From Marsupella aquatica (lineage: Eukaryota > Marchantiophyta), in contig OZ316891.1 in NCBI GenBank assembly GCA_973895155.1, forward strand, positions 32,364,001 through 32,428,000: 64,000 nucleotides of DNA, given 5' to 3'. The stretch's first letter is position 1. Each line of letters begins with the position of its first letter. This document shows, piece by piece, positions 1 through 9,950 of this stretch. The position numbers were made by a program, and so were the translations under genes. The notes below the pieces were generated by a model that was not told the origin of the DNA, searched no databases, and was given only the letters and a program-made list of their open reading frames with translations.

Positions 1-446
1 CCATCATTGGGCCCCTGTCCACAAGTAAGACAAATATGGAGTCCACATGATGCTGTGCCAGGAACCAAACACTGCCGACAGTAAAACCGGGCACAGAGAG
101 AGTCTGGACATTTTCTTACCTCTTCACCAATTTTTCCAGACACATGGCACTTAAAGCAAGAATGTTCCTCATTCTTGCAATCAACACAAAGCCATTCTCC
201 AACATGGCCATCAGCGAGGGATATAGTTGGGCATAGCCATTGCTGACCCAAAGGACAGGAAACATTCTTATGGAAATGTCGGTGGCAAGGCCCATCACAA
301 ACAATGAGATCCCCTCCCTCATCACAAATCGCACATACATGTGGACTATTCTGGTTAATCTCAATGTCTGAATATAAGGACAATTGAGGTGCTTGAGAGG
401 ATTCACCTCTGCAACGATTCATGGCCTTCTGCTTATTGCGAGCCAT
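1..446 (-). CDS. PHD-finger protein, EDM2-like module (5' part, runs off the left edge)
   Basis: The reading frame opens at an ATG at 446-444 (MARNKQKAMNRC...) with an in-frame TGA just upstream, and stays open for 148 codons to the window edge. Residues about 36-80 form a PHD finger (VCAICDEGGDLIVCDGPC, then HRHFH), followed by WLCVDCKNEEHSCFKCHVSG and CPDSLCARFYCRQC. This is the cysteine/histidine order of the PHD and extended-PHD modules of plant EDM2-type chromatin proteins, which read histone H3 tails. The C-terminal part lies outside the window. No intron is needed in the visible part, although GAG|GTAAGA near 115 could be a donor. Domain identity is secure; function beyond chromatin binding is inference. 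A related but broken PHD module lies on the same strand at 18.2-18.9 kb. Confidence 0.75.
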   Translation of the reverse strand, partial: MARNKQKAMNRCRGESSQAPQLSLYSDIEINQNSPHVCAICDEGGDLIVCDGPCHRHFHKNVSCPLGQQWLCPTISLADGHVGEWLCVDCKNEEHSCFKCHVSGKIGEEVRKCPDSLCARFYCRQCLVPGTASCGLHICLTCGQGPND

Positions 447-2423
447 GGTCCTGCACACTCAGACCCTACATCAGATTGTGAAACAAGAAGGAATAACAGG
501 GTGCAGTATGACACAAAAGAATGAGGGTGCAGCATAAAATATGACATGTAACCACAAGGGTGCAACATAAACCAATGCTTTATAGATGGCAAAGCATTTA
601 GGACTGAGCAGCGCAAATAACCTTGGCCTAGATGATTGGAAGCAATCACAAATATTGCAACCTGTATGCCTTTGCTTGCTGTACAGCAGTGCTCACTCAC
701 CCTGCCTTTTTAAAATCTGTAAGGGCAACACAGAAAAAATAGCAATTGAGTTTCAGCAAAGCATTCATTTGGCTCTCAAGTTTTAAAATGGACAGAGCAA
801 ACACAACAATGTGCACAACAAAGCACAGAGAGCAACAAAACTCCAGCAAACTGGGACTCAGGCAAGAGATACGAATTTTAGCAGCGAAATCAAATCAAGA
901 TTCGGACCTGTGAGTTCAACATGCAGTGCTCACTCACCCTGCCCTTTTTTAAATCTGTAAAAATCAAGTTTTATTGTGTGCCTTCTACATCTTAAGCTGC
1001 TGCACACATCTGTTACAGAACCATAAGTTGCTTTACTCTCAACAAGCTGCTGGTCCACCCACTTTTTCAAAAGCTGCACCGTACTCTATCTTCGTGCACA
1101 AATGACTATACCGGGCTGCTGTCAGAGACCCTTACGAAGGATTTAAAATTGACCAAGCTGATTTTAGTTTAGTTTTGTCCAGTTTGCAGACCAAAGGAAA
1201 TCATGTGGCTGTATTCATGGAGTTGTATTCATTGCTGTGTATGGATGTTGTGTGAACATCAGACAGTTAGCTGTAAATTACCATAGTTGAAGAGCAAGGC
1301 TTGTACAAAAGCCACTAAGGAATTCTCTGAGGTGGCACAGCAGTTGGCAAACCACACACGAAACTCTGAAACTTTTTGGCGACAAAATTCTACAGAGTCG
1401 CTGCTGGAATCAAGTGAGGATTCACCATACATGCTTGCACTTCTCTTCAGTAAAAAAAAGAGAAAAGAAAAGGGCTATGATACAGAGGGATGTCAAAAGA
1501 AGAGTAAGGAAACCAATTCATTGAGGAACATAGACAGACTAAGGAAAACATCATACAATGGAAAACTAAGGACTACATTGTAATAATAAGAGATCAAGCT
1601 CACCTTGCACCACAAACATTGTCAGACGACAACAAGACAACAAACTGAATTGAACATAGCAGACAAATCCAACAAGTAGCAATCAGAAATCAACAGCAGA
1701 CAGACAAAGGACAACTTGGTCAGAACTCGGGCACTTGATTCAGTTGTGGTAAATAGCTGTTCAGGTTCTGGACAAGCAAGAGCAATACGTGAGCAGACTC
1801 CAGAAAAATCATCTCTTGAGATTGAGGAGAAAGGCATTTCCCAGCCAGCTTACTTATGTCTTGAAAAATGTATCGGACATCGTGGACGCTGGGCCTCAGC
1901 TGCTGGCCGCAAGGGAAGATTTTGCCAAAACAAACAATAAAGCTCGAAGATAGTTAAATTTCTTAGGTCTTTCTAAATGGGGACTGAATTAGCAATTAGA
2001 ACCAGTAAACCCTGATCTTGGGCAGGCAGAGAGAGAAGAGTCCGCGCCTAATACTTATGTCTACCCGAATTTTACTGGGACATATGAGCATTGGGATGCC
2101 ATTGCAAAGCAGAATTTTGTAGCAGTGGAAGGAATCAACATAGATAGCAGTGGAAGGTCGCAGTGGAGCTAGCATGGTACAGGGAAGGAAATGCAGGCAT
2201 TGTGCGAGAAAGTGCAATGGCTAGTTCTATGGGATTTCCTTCTCCAATCCATGACAGTGCCGACGACACGCACAACTGCTACAATCAGTGCGCGTCCAGG
2301 ATGCTCCATCGCATCACGTCAGGGAACTCAACATTCTAGACATTCGAAAACTGCATTCACATTTCTCTGCAAAGGGAACTCAACATTGTAGACATTCAAA
2401 AACTGGTGCAAAACTCAGGCACT
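447..2423. other. Noncoding 5' flank of the PHD gene
   Basis: No coding region was recognised; the short open frames have no domain. A direct repeat of about 32 bp (GCTCACTCACCCTGCC...AAATCTGTAA) occurs at about 690-722 and 929-960. Another repeat beginning GGGAACTCAACATT occurs twice between 2320 and 2405. The region may include the promoter of the PHD gene starting at 446, but no clear TATA box was chosen. Confidence 0.4.
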
Positions 2424-2465
2424 TAGAGAGAGAGGGACAGAGAGAGAGCGAGAAAGAGAGAGCAA
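2424..2465. repeat. GA-rich simple sequence
   Basis: A degenerate (GA)n tract with repeated GAGAGAG runs. It is an ordinary microsatellite. Confidence 0.8.
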
Positions 2466-2810
2466 ATAGTCTCTTAGCAATCGGAGCTTCTCTGTCATTG
2501 CCATAAGCATACTAGCAGACACTAAGCAACAGAACAAGAAGGCAACATTGGATTCATGGACTGACAGCACATTGGTAGCACATTGGCAAAAGCAAAGCAA
2601 AAATGCAGAATGAACAAATGGCCAGAAGGGGAAGAAGCGCAAAATTGCACAACTGACCTTCTCGCACCTCAGCCCAAACTCGCTCCCACAGATATAAGTT
2701 CTCGCAGCTCCTTGATGGAACCTCCTGTAGGTTCTCGCCGATTGCAACTCCTCACCCACAGCTTCTTGCCGATTGTAGCTTGCTGCTGATTGCAACTCGT
2801 CGCTGATTTG

Positions 2811-3048
2811 CAGCTCGTCCTCCGCTCCTCACCCGCAGCTTATCGCCGATTGTAGGTCGTCCTCCGCTCCTCGCCCGCAGCTTATCGCTGATTGTAGGTC
2901 GTCCTCCGCTCCTCGCCCGCAGCTTATCGCCGATTGTAGGTCGTCCTCCGCTCCTCGCCCGCAGCTTATCGCCGATTGCAGCTCATCCTCCGCTCCTCAC
3001 CCGCAGCTTATCGCCGATTGCAGCTCATCCTCCGCTCCTCACCCGCAA
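2811..3048. repeat. 42-bp minisatellite, about 5.7 copies
   Basis: A 42-bp unit containing CTCCGCTCCTC(A/G)CCCGC followed by AGCTTATCGC(C/T)GATTG is repeated head to tail with few substitutions. Degenerate partial copies extend upstream to about 2735. The unit is a multiple of three, but stops occur nearby and no gene was recognised. Confidence 0.85.
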
Positions 3049-3604
3049 CAATGACAAATGTAAAGAAGCTATTGCCTTGACCCTGCAATCGGGCACTCCA
3101 AAGCCCGAATGTCCTCCAAAGCGCAGGGTCCTCCAAAGAAGCTCCCAAGTCCTACCGAGGTGCTCTGCCGACCGCGCGCAACAAGCTCAAAAACAATTGT
3201 AGCCTGAATGGCTTCGGGTCGGAGCTCCTCCTCTAAACCTTGCAAATGGTCACTAAAACAATGCCACGTCCAACGCTTCACTCAAACAATGCCTCACCCA
3301 ATGCTTGCCCGAACAATGCCTCGCCCAACGCTTCGAAGGGTGTCGAAGCTTGGTGGAATGGAGCACAACGCTGCGCAACCCTAAGCCCTTGCAATGTGCA
3401 CACAAAGGCATGCCAAGAAATGAGCACATCGAGCGTTGCCCTCTCGATGTTTTTTCAGGAAAAAGGGCTCCTGTTGGTACGCAAGAACACTTAGCGGGAA
3501 AAACCTAATGCTAGACCCCTAAAGCCCGTAAAGGTAAGGTATTCTGTTGGATGGGGATGGTGGATATTGTGGGTCATTAATTAGGGTTATATTCTGACAA
3601 TATC
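3049..3604. other. No recognised feature
   Basis: Only short open frames without recognisable domains are seen here. The stretch lies between the 42-bp minisatellite and the C-rich repeats. Confidence 0.4.
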
Positions 3605-3806
3605 TCTCACATGTCTGGACCCCCCATAAGGCCCTAGGGAAGTTGAGACTAGGTTAATAACAATGTAAACCCCCCCCCCATAAGGCCCTAGGGAAATACC
3701 AACTATAGAGGTTAATAACAAGGTCCGGACGCCCCCATAAGGCCCTAAGTAGGGAAGGCAAGGTTAATAACTCATAATGTCACGACCCCCCCCATAAGGT
3801 CATGGC
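3605..3806. repeat. C-rich degenerate tandem repeat, about 57 bp, 4 copies
   Basis: Each unit begins with a run of 5-10 C, then CATAAGGCCCTAGGGAA, and ends near AGGTTAATAACAA. The fourth copy is partial (CATAAGGTCATGG). Copies begin near 3607, 3668, 3730 and 3785. Confidence 0.7.
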
Positions 3807-4379
3807 TGTTTGTGTAGGTGCCAACAAGAATGTTAAGGACCAATGTTATATATAAAAAATGATGCTAGCGATATAAAAGGTCCGATATATGCCCGCGATA
3901 TAAACCCATAACCCGCATGCATGAACACCATTTTGGACTACCTTATTGTCTCACCATATGATAGTGATACTCATCCAAATATTAGCATTTAATAGCTCTC
4001 CACTCCTGACTCAATTGAGAGAAACCCTCATTCATGACTCAAGCACAATTATAGGGTCCCTTACATGCTACATGACCACTACATATGAGGCTATGTTGTG
4101 TAAGAGTTTTTGAGAGCATTACACCAAAGCATTAATAAGTGAGCCTTCCCATGACTATATGACCTCCAATATGCCAACATTAATGGCTTCCAATATGACA
4201 GCGTGAGTGACCCCACGTTTAGTCCTCAGATTGAAGCACCATTTAATTCACAAATGACCCAATGAACTCCCTTGTACCTCCAAAGAGAACCCCCCAATAG
4301 CCTTTGTAAAGACCACATTTCCAGTCATTTGGTACTTCTGACCTCTAGTATGACAACCAAGATTACCCTAATTTGAGGT

Positions 4380-7300
4380 GTTTCCATTAATGACACACCA
4401 TGAGGGACCTCTCTAATGACCACATATGCAGTCAATTGCTCCAAATGACCTCTAACTGACTACCAAAATGACCCTTATTGTAGTCATTGACATTAATGAC
4501 ACACATTATGTGAAAATGACCCAATGAAGAGTATACTACCTCTCGGAGTGCCCCTTTACAATTCCTTTGGAATTTAATAGAATATATCCAAAATCCAAAT
4601 ATTGGCACAAACATGACATAGTTATATAGAAGGACATAGTCTTCCACTAGTATTGCACTATATACCTCTTGGAGAGACAAAAACAATTTTTGTATGCATG
4701 CCTTAGGATGGTATGCATGCATGGTGACACTTTTGGCAAATCACTCCAAAGTTGTATGACTTGGGAGTGATTTCCCCAAGGTTGCATCATCCCTTAAGTA
4801 ATTGCAAAAACATGGCTCCAAAGTGCTCATGGTGCAACTAGTGGTTGGAGAATAGTACGGTGGGTATAGTACCCCGCACCTTGTGGAGAGGTTGCCACCT
4901 TCATGTAGAGCCCCATGGCACACTAGGGCCACCTTAAGCTCCTAGACCCAAAAGGGTCATTTCTGATGGTACGTAATGACACCATGAGGGACCTCTATAA
5001 TGACCCCATATGGAGTCATTTGGCACAAATGACTTCCAAAAGGACTGCCAAAATGACCCTCACTGCAGTCTTTGGCATTAATGACACACTATTCCTCCAA
5101 AATGACCCAATGAAGATTACAACACCTACTCACAATGCCTTAAGTCTATTCATATGCAAAATGGAGTATTCCCCATCCAAACACCGGCACAAACATGACA
5201 CAATTACATCACAAGATGACAACCTTCCATTGGTGTTGCGCTACTTCTTGGAGAGACAAAAAATGGCTCCATTTGCGCTTGGATACGGTGGTATGCATCC
5301 ATGGTGACACTTTTGGCAAATCACTCCAAAGTTGTATGACTTGGGAGTGATTTCCCCAAGGTGCATCATGCCTTAAGTAAATGCAAAAACATGTGTCCAA
5401 AGTGTTCATGGCACAACTAGTGGTTGGACGATGATGAGTATAGTGTCCCGCACCTAGTGGAGGGGGTTCTCACCTCTATGTGGGGCCCCATGGCACTCTA
5501 GGGCCCACCTCCAGCCCCTAGCCCCAAACTGGTCATTTGTGCTTCTGCTTAATGATTGCACAAGGGACCCCTCAAATGACCACAAATCCAGTCATTTGAC
5601 TTATGTGACAGCCCATATGACAGATTTAATGACCCTACTTGTAGTCATTGGTATTTATGACACCAATTTTTTCAGAAATGACTCAATGAAGATTACACTA
5701 CCTTCTTGAGTGCCCCATCACTATTCATTTGCAAAATAGAATATTCCCCATCCAAACACCGGCACAAACATGACACAATTACATGGAACGACAACAGCCT
5801 TGCACTACTTCTTGCAGAGACCAAAAAAATGGCTTCATTTCCTTTAGATAGGATGGTATGCATCAATGGTGACACTTTTGGCAAATCACTCCAAAGTCGT
5901 ACGACTTGGGAGTGATTTCCCCAAGATTATATCATCCCTTAAGTAAACACAAAAACATGGCTCCAAACTGCTAATGGTGCAACTAGTGGTTGGAGAATAG
6001 TAATTATAGTATTTGACACCTAGTGGAGGGGTTGCGAGCTCTATGTGGTGCCACATGGCACTCTAGGGCCCACCTCCAGCCCTTAGCTCCAAATTGGTCA
6101 TTCATGCTTGTCTTCAATGACTGCACTAGAGACCCCTCAAATGACAACAAGTCCAGTCATTTGAATTATATGACATCCCATATGACCAATTCAATGACCC
6201 TACTTGTGGTCATTGACACTTATGACATGACTCTGTTAAAAAATGACCCAAAGAAGGTCCTAGCACCGCCAGAGAGAGCCCGCTCTACATTCCTTGCAAA
6301 AATGGAATAATCGTATACCTTTAAACATCAGACACATCATAGAGGGAAGCACCACTACCACACCCATTCCATTGGTGTTGCGCTACCTCTTGGAGAGACA
6401 AAAAAGGGCTTCATTTGCGTTTGGAATAGTGGTATGCATCCATGGTGACACTTTTGGCAAATCACTCCAAAGTCATACGACTTGGGAGTGATTTCCCCAA
6501 AGGTGCATCATGCCTTAAGTAAACGCAAAAACATGTGTCCAAGGTGTTTATGTCGCAACTAGTGGTTGGACAATGATGAGTATAGTGTCCCGCACGCAAT
6601 GGAGGGGTTCTCACCTCTATGTGGGGTCACATGGCACTCTAGGGCCCACCTCCAGCCCCTAGCCCCAAACTGGTCATTTGTGCTTTTCCTTAATGACTGC
6701 ATAAGGGACCCCTCAAATGACCACAAATCCAGTCATTAGACTGATATGACTTTCCATATGACAGTTTTAATGACCCTGCTTTTAGTCATTGATATTTATG
6801 ACGGTCCATTGCTCACATATGACCCAATAAAGGCCCTGGTACCTCCAAAGAGAGCCCGCTTTAGATTCCTTGCAAGGTTGGAATATTCCTCTTCCCTAAA
6901 CCCGCACCCACACCATACAGGGAAGCACGACTCCCCTGCCCATTCCATTGGTGCAGCACCACCTCTTGGAGAACCCAAAAACAACTTTTATTTGCCTTTG
7001 TATGTGATGGTGTGCATGCATGGCAACACTTTTGGCAAATCACTCCAAAGTCGTACGACTTGGGAGTGATTTCCCCAAAGGTGCATCATGCCTTAAGGAA
7101 ACACAAAAACTTGTGTCCAAGGTGTTTATGTCGCAACTAGTGGTTGGACAATGATGAGTATAGTGTCCCGCACCTAGTGGAGGGGTTCTCACCTCTATGT
7201 GGGGCCCATGGCACTCTAGGGCCCACCTCAAGCCCCTAGCCCCAAAATGGTCATTTGTGCTTTTCCTTAATGACTACATAAGGGACCCCTCAAATGACCA

Positions 7301-8990
7301 CAAATCCAGTCATTAGACTGATATGACTCTCCATATGACAATTTTAATGACCCTACTTTTAGTCATTGGCATTTATGACGGGCCATTGCTCACATATGAC
7401 CCAATAAAGGCCCTAGTACCTCCAAAGAGAGCCAGCTTTAGATTCCTTGCAAGGTTGGAATATTCCTCTTCCCTAAATCTGCACCCACACCATACCCTAA
7501 AAGCATGACTCCCCTGCCCATTCCATTTGGGCAGCACTACCTCTTGGAGAACCCAAAAACAACTTTTATTTGCCTTTGTATGTGATGGTGTGCATGCATG
7601 GCAACACTTTTGGAAAATCACTCCAAAGTCGTACGACTTGGGAGTGATTTCCCCAAAGGTGCATCATGCCTTAAGGAAACACAAAAACATGTGTCCAAAG
7701 TGTTTATGTCGCAACTAGTGGTTGGACAATGATGAGTATAGTGTCCCGCACCTCGTGGAGGGGTTCTCACCTCTATGTGGGGCCCCATGGCACTCTAGGG
7801 CGCACCTCCAGCCCCTAGCCCCAAACTGGTCATTTGTGCTTTTCCTTAATGACTGCATGAGGGACCCCTCAAATGACAATAATTCAGGTCATTCCACTTA
7901 TATGACATCCAATGTGACCATTTTAATGACCTTTCTTGTAGTAATTGGCATTTATGACGGGCCATTGCTCACATATGACCCAATAAAGGCCCTAGTACCT
8001 CCAAAGAGAGCCAGCTTTAGATTCCTTGCAAGGTTGGAATATTCCCAAACCCTAATCCCACAGCCACACCATGCTAAGAAGCACGACTCCCCTGCCCATT
8101 CCATTCGTGCAGCACTACCTCTTGGAGAACCAAAAAACAGGTTTTATTTGCCTTTGGATGTGATGGTATACATCCATGGTTGCACTTTTGGCAAATCACT
8201 CCAAAGTCGTACGACTTGGGAGTGATTTCCCCAAAGGTGCATCATGCCTTAAGGAAACACAAAAACATGTGCCCAAAGTGTTTATGTCGCAACTAGTGGT
8301 TGGACAATGATGAGTATAGTGTCCCGCACCTAGTGGAGGGGTTCTCACCTCTATGTGGGGCCCATGGCACTCTAGGGCCCACCTCAAGCCCCTAGCCCCA
8401 AAATGGTCATTTGTGCTTTTCCTTAATGACTACATAAGGGACCCCTCAAATGACCACAAATCCAGTCATTAGACTGATATGACTCTCCATATGACAATTT
8501 TAATGACCCTACTTTTAGTCATTGGCATTTATGACGGGCCATTGCTCACATATGACCCAATAAAGGCCCTAGTACCTCCAAAGAGAGCTAGCTTTAGATT
8601 CCTTGCAAGGTTGGAATATTCCTCTTCCCTAAACCTGCACCCACACCATACTGAGAATGCACCCACACCATACTGAGAAGCATTACTCCCCTGCCCATTC
8701 CATTGGGGCAGCACTACCTCTTGGAGAACCAAAAAACAACTTTTATTTGCCTTTGGATGTGATGGTATGCATGCATTTATTTGCAAATTAAAATATTCCC
8801 CGTCCAAACACCGGCACAAACATGACACAATTACAACAAAGCATGACAACCTTCCATTGGTATTGCCCTACTTCTTGGAGAGACAAAAAGGTTTCATTTG
8901 CCCCATGGATACGATAGTATGCGCGCATCCATATATGATGACACTTCTGGAAAATCACTCCAAAGGTGTATGACTCTACAATTATGATAG
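4380..8990. repeat. About 578-bp tandem array, about 8 copies
   Basis: A landmark palindrome recurs at 4739, 5319, 5884, 6460, 7038, 7616 and 8194, spaced 580, 565, 576, 578, 578 and 578 bp. A last, half-preserved copy is at 8953. Other phrases recur in phase: GTGTCCCGCACC, GGGCCCACCTC, CAAATGACCACAAATCCAGT and ACCTCCAAAGAGAGCC. The central copies are most alike. The open frames inside share codon-phase repeats but no domain, so I treat them as noncoding. Confidence 0.9.
4739..8227. other. Near-perfect 34-bp palindrome, one per 578-bp unit
   Basis: Seven copies at 4739-4772, 5319-5352, 5884-5917, 6460-6493, 7038-7071, 7616-7649 and 8194-8227. The arms are AATCACTCC and GGAGTGATT around the centre AAGTCGTACGACTT, with mismatches only at one symmetric pair in the best copies. 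Conservation across all units suggests a protein-binding site or cruciform-forming sequence; this is inference. Confidence 0.85.
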
Positions 8991-9059
8991 GTGTCTGGAA
9001 TGACTATTGAGTATTTTAATCTTCATATCTCTTGGGTTCTTTAATGACTCTATAAGTAG

Positions 9060-9550
9060 TCATTTATGTAATAAGTCCATAATGACTGTATGTTATTGTA
9101 AACATTGATATATCCTGATTTTTAGATTGCCCTATATTTAGTCATTTATGCGACAAGTCCATAATGACAGTATGTTGTTGAAAACACCGATATATCCTAA
9201 TTTCAAGATTGACTGTGGAGTTAGTCATTTATGAGAAAAGTCCATAATGACGGTATGTTCTTGTAAACACTGATATGTCCTAATTTCAAGATTGACCCTA
9301 GAGTTAGTCATTTATGGCAGAAGTCCATAATGACAATATGTTGTGTAAACACTGATATATTCTCATTTTCAGATTGACCCTAAATTTTGTCATTTATGAG
9401 AGAAGTCCATAATGACGGTATGTTCTTGTAAACACTAATATGTCCTAATTTCAAGATTGACCCTAGAGTTAGTCATTTATGGCAGAAGTCCATAATGACA
9501 ATATGTTGTTGTAAACACTGATATATTCTCATTTTCAGATTGACCCTAAA
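9060..9550. repeat. 84-bp subterminal tandem repeats, about 6 copies
   Basis: Units contain GTCATTTATG, then AAGTCCATAATGAC, then TGTAAACACTGATAT and AAGATTGACCCTA. AAGTCCATAATGAC recurs near 9083, 9154, 9236, 9319, 9404 and 9487. GTCATT and its complement AATGAC occur as inverted pairs in each unit, the usual arrangement of CACTA subterminal motifs. Looser GTCATT copies continue to 9925. Confidence 0.8.
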
Positions 9551-9929
9551 TTTTGTCATTTAACACCGTTGGTTAAAATGACGATAATACATTTTTTGTC
9601 ATTTATCACCGTTGTCCAAAATGATGCAAATAGATTTTTGGTCATTTCAGTCATTGTCCAGAGTGACTATAATGTTGCTAAACACTGATTTATCATTGTT
9701 GTTATTAATTGTGTCATTTAAGACATGTGTCTAAATTGACCATTTAGGGAAATTGGGTCATTTTGGTCGCATCAGTCATTATAGACATTATACAAAATGA
9801 CGAAAAAATTAACATTTTGTCATTTCAGTCTATTGGTCATTGTGGACAGTCATTCCCCCGTCATTCTTTTTGTGTCATTAAAACTTTTGGTCATTTATTC
9901 ATCTCTGTCATTGGGTGATTGGTCATAAA

Positions 9930-9950
9930 GGGCCCTGTTTTCTTCTAGTG
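9930..9950 (-). repeat. CACTA-type terminal inverted repeat (right end)
   Basis: Minus-strand sequence begins CACTAGAAGAAAACAGGGCC. The flank just outside is TTA, a candidate for one side of the 3-bp target duplication typical of the superfamily. The other flank was not found. Confidence 0.65.

Larger units (their letters stand above)
3960..9950. mobile_element. CACTA-like DNA transposon end with a very large subterminal repeat region
   Basis: The right end (9930-9950), read on the minus strand, is CACTAGAAGAAAACAGGGCC, very close to the plant CACTA (En/Spm) consensus that starts CACTACAAGAAAA. The preceding 6 kb is saturated with GTCATT and its complement AATGAC. Short motifs repeated in both orientations next to the terminus are the family's transposase-binding subterminal repeats. 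No transposase ORF is present, so this segment is non-autonomous or only the noncoding arm of a larger element. The right flank is copia reverse transcriptase, showing insertion into copia. No matching left terminus was found; the left boundary given is where the GTCATT motif becomes dense, and the element may extend beyond the window. Confidence 0.65.

Noticed and set aside
4380-8990. Open frames of 60-167 codons in the 578-bp array
   Set aside because: They repeat because the array repeats, occur on both strands, and show no domain; the DNA is better explained as subterminal/satellite sequence.
4380-9560. CRISPR-like repeat-spacer structure
   Set aside because: Units are contiguous and long with no unique spacers, and the DNA is eukaryotic.
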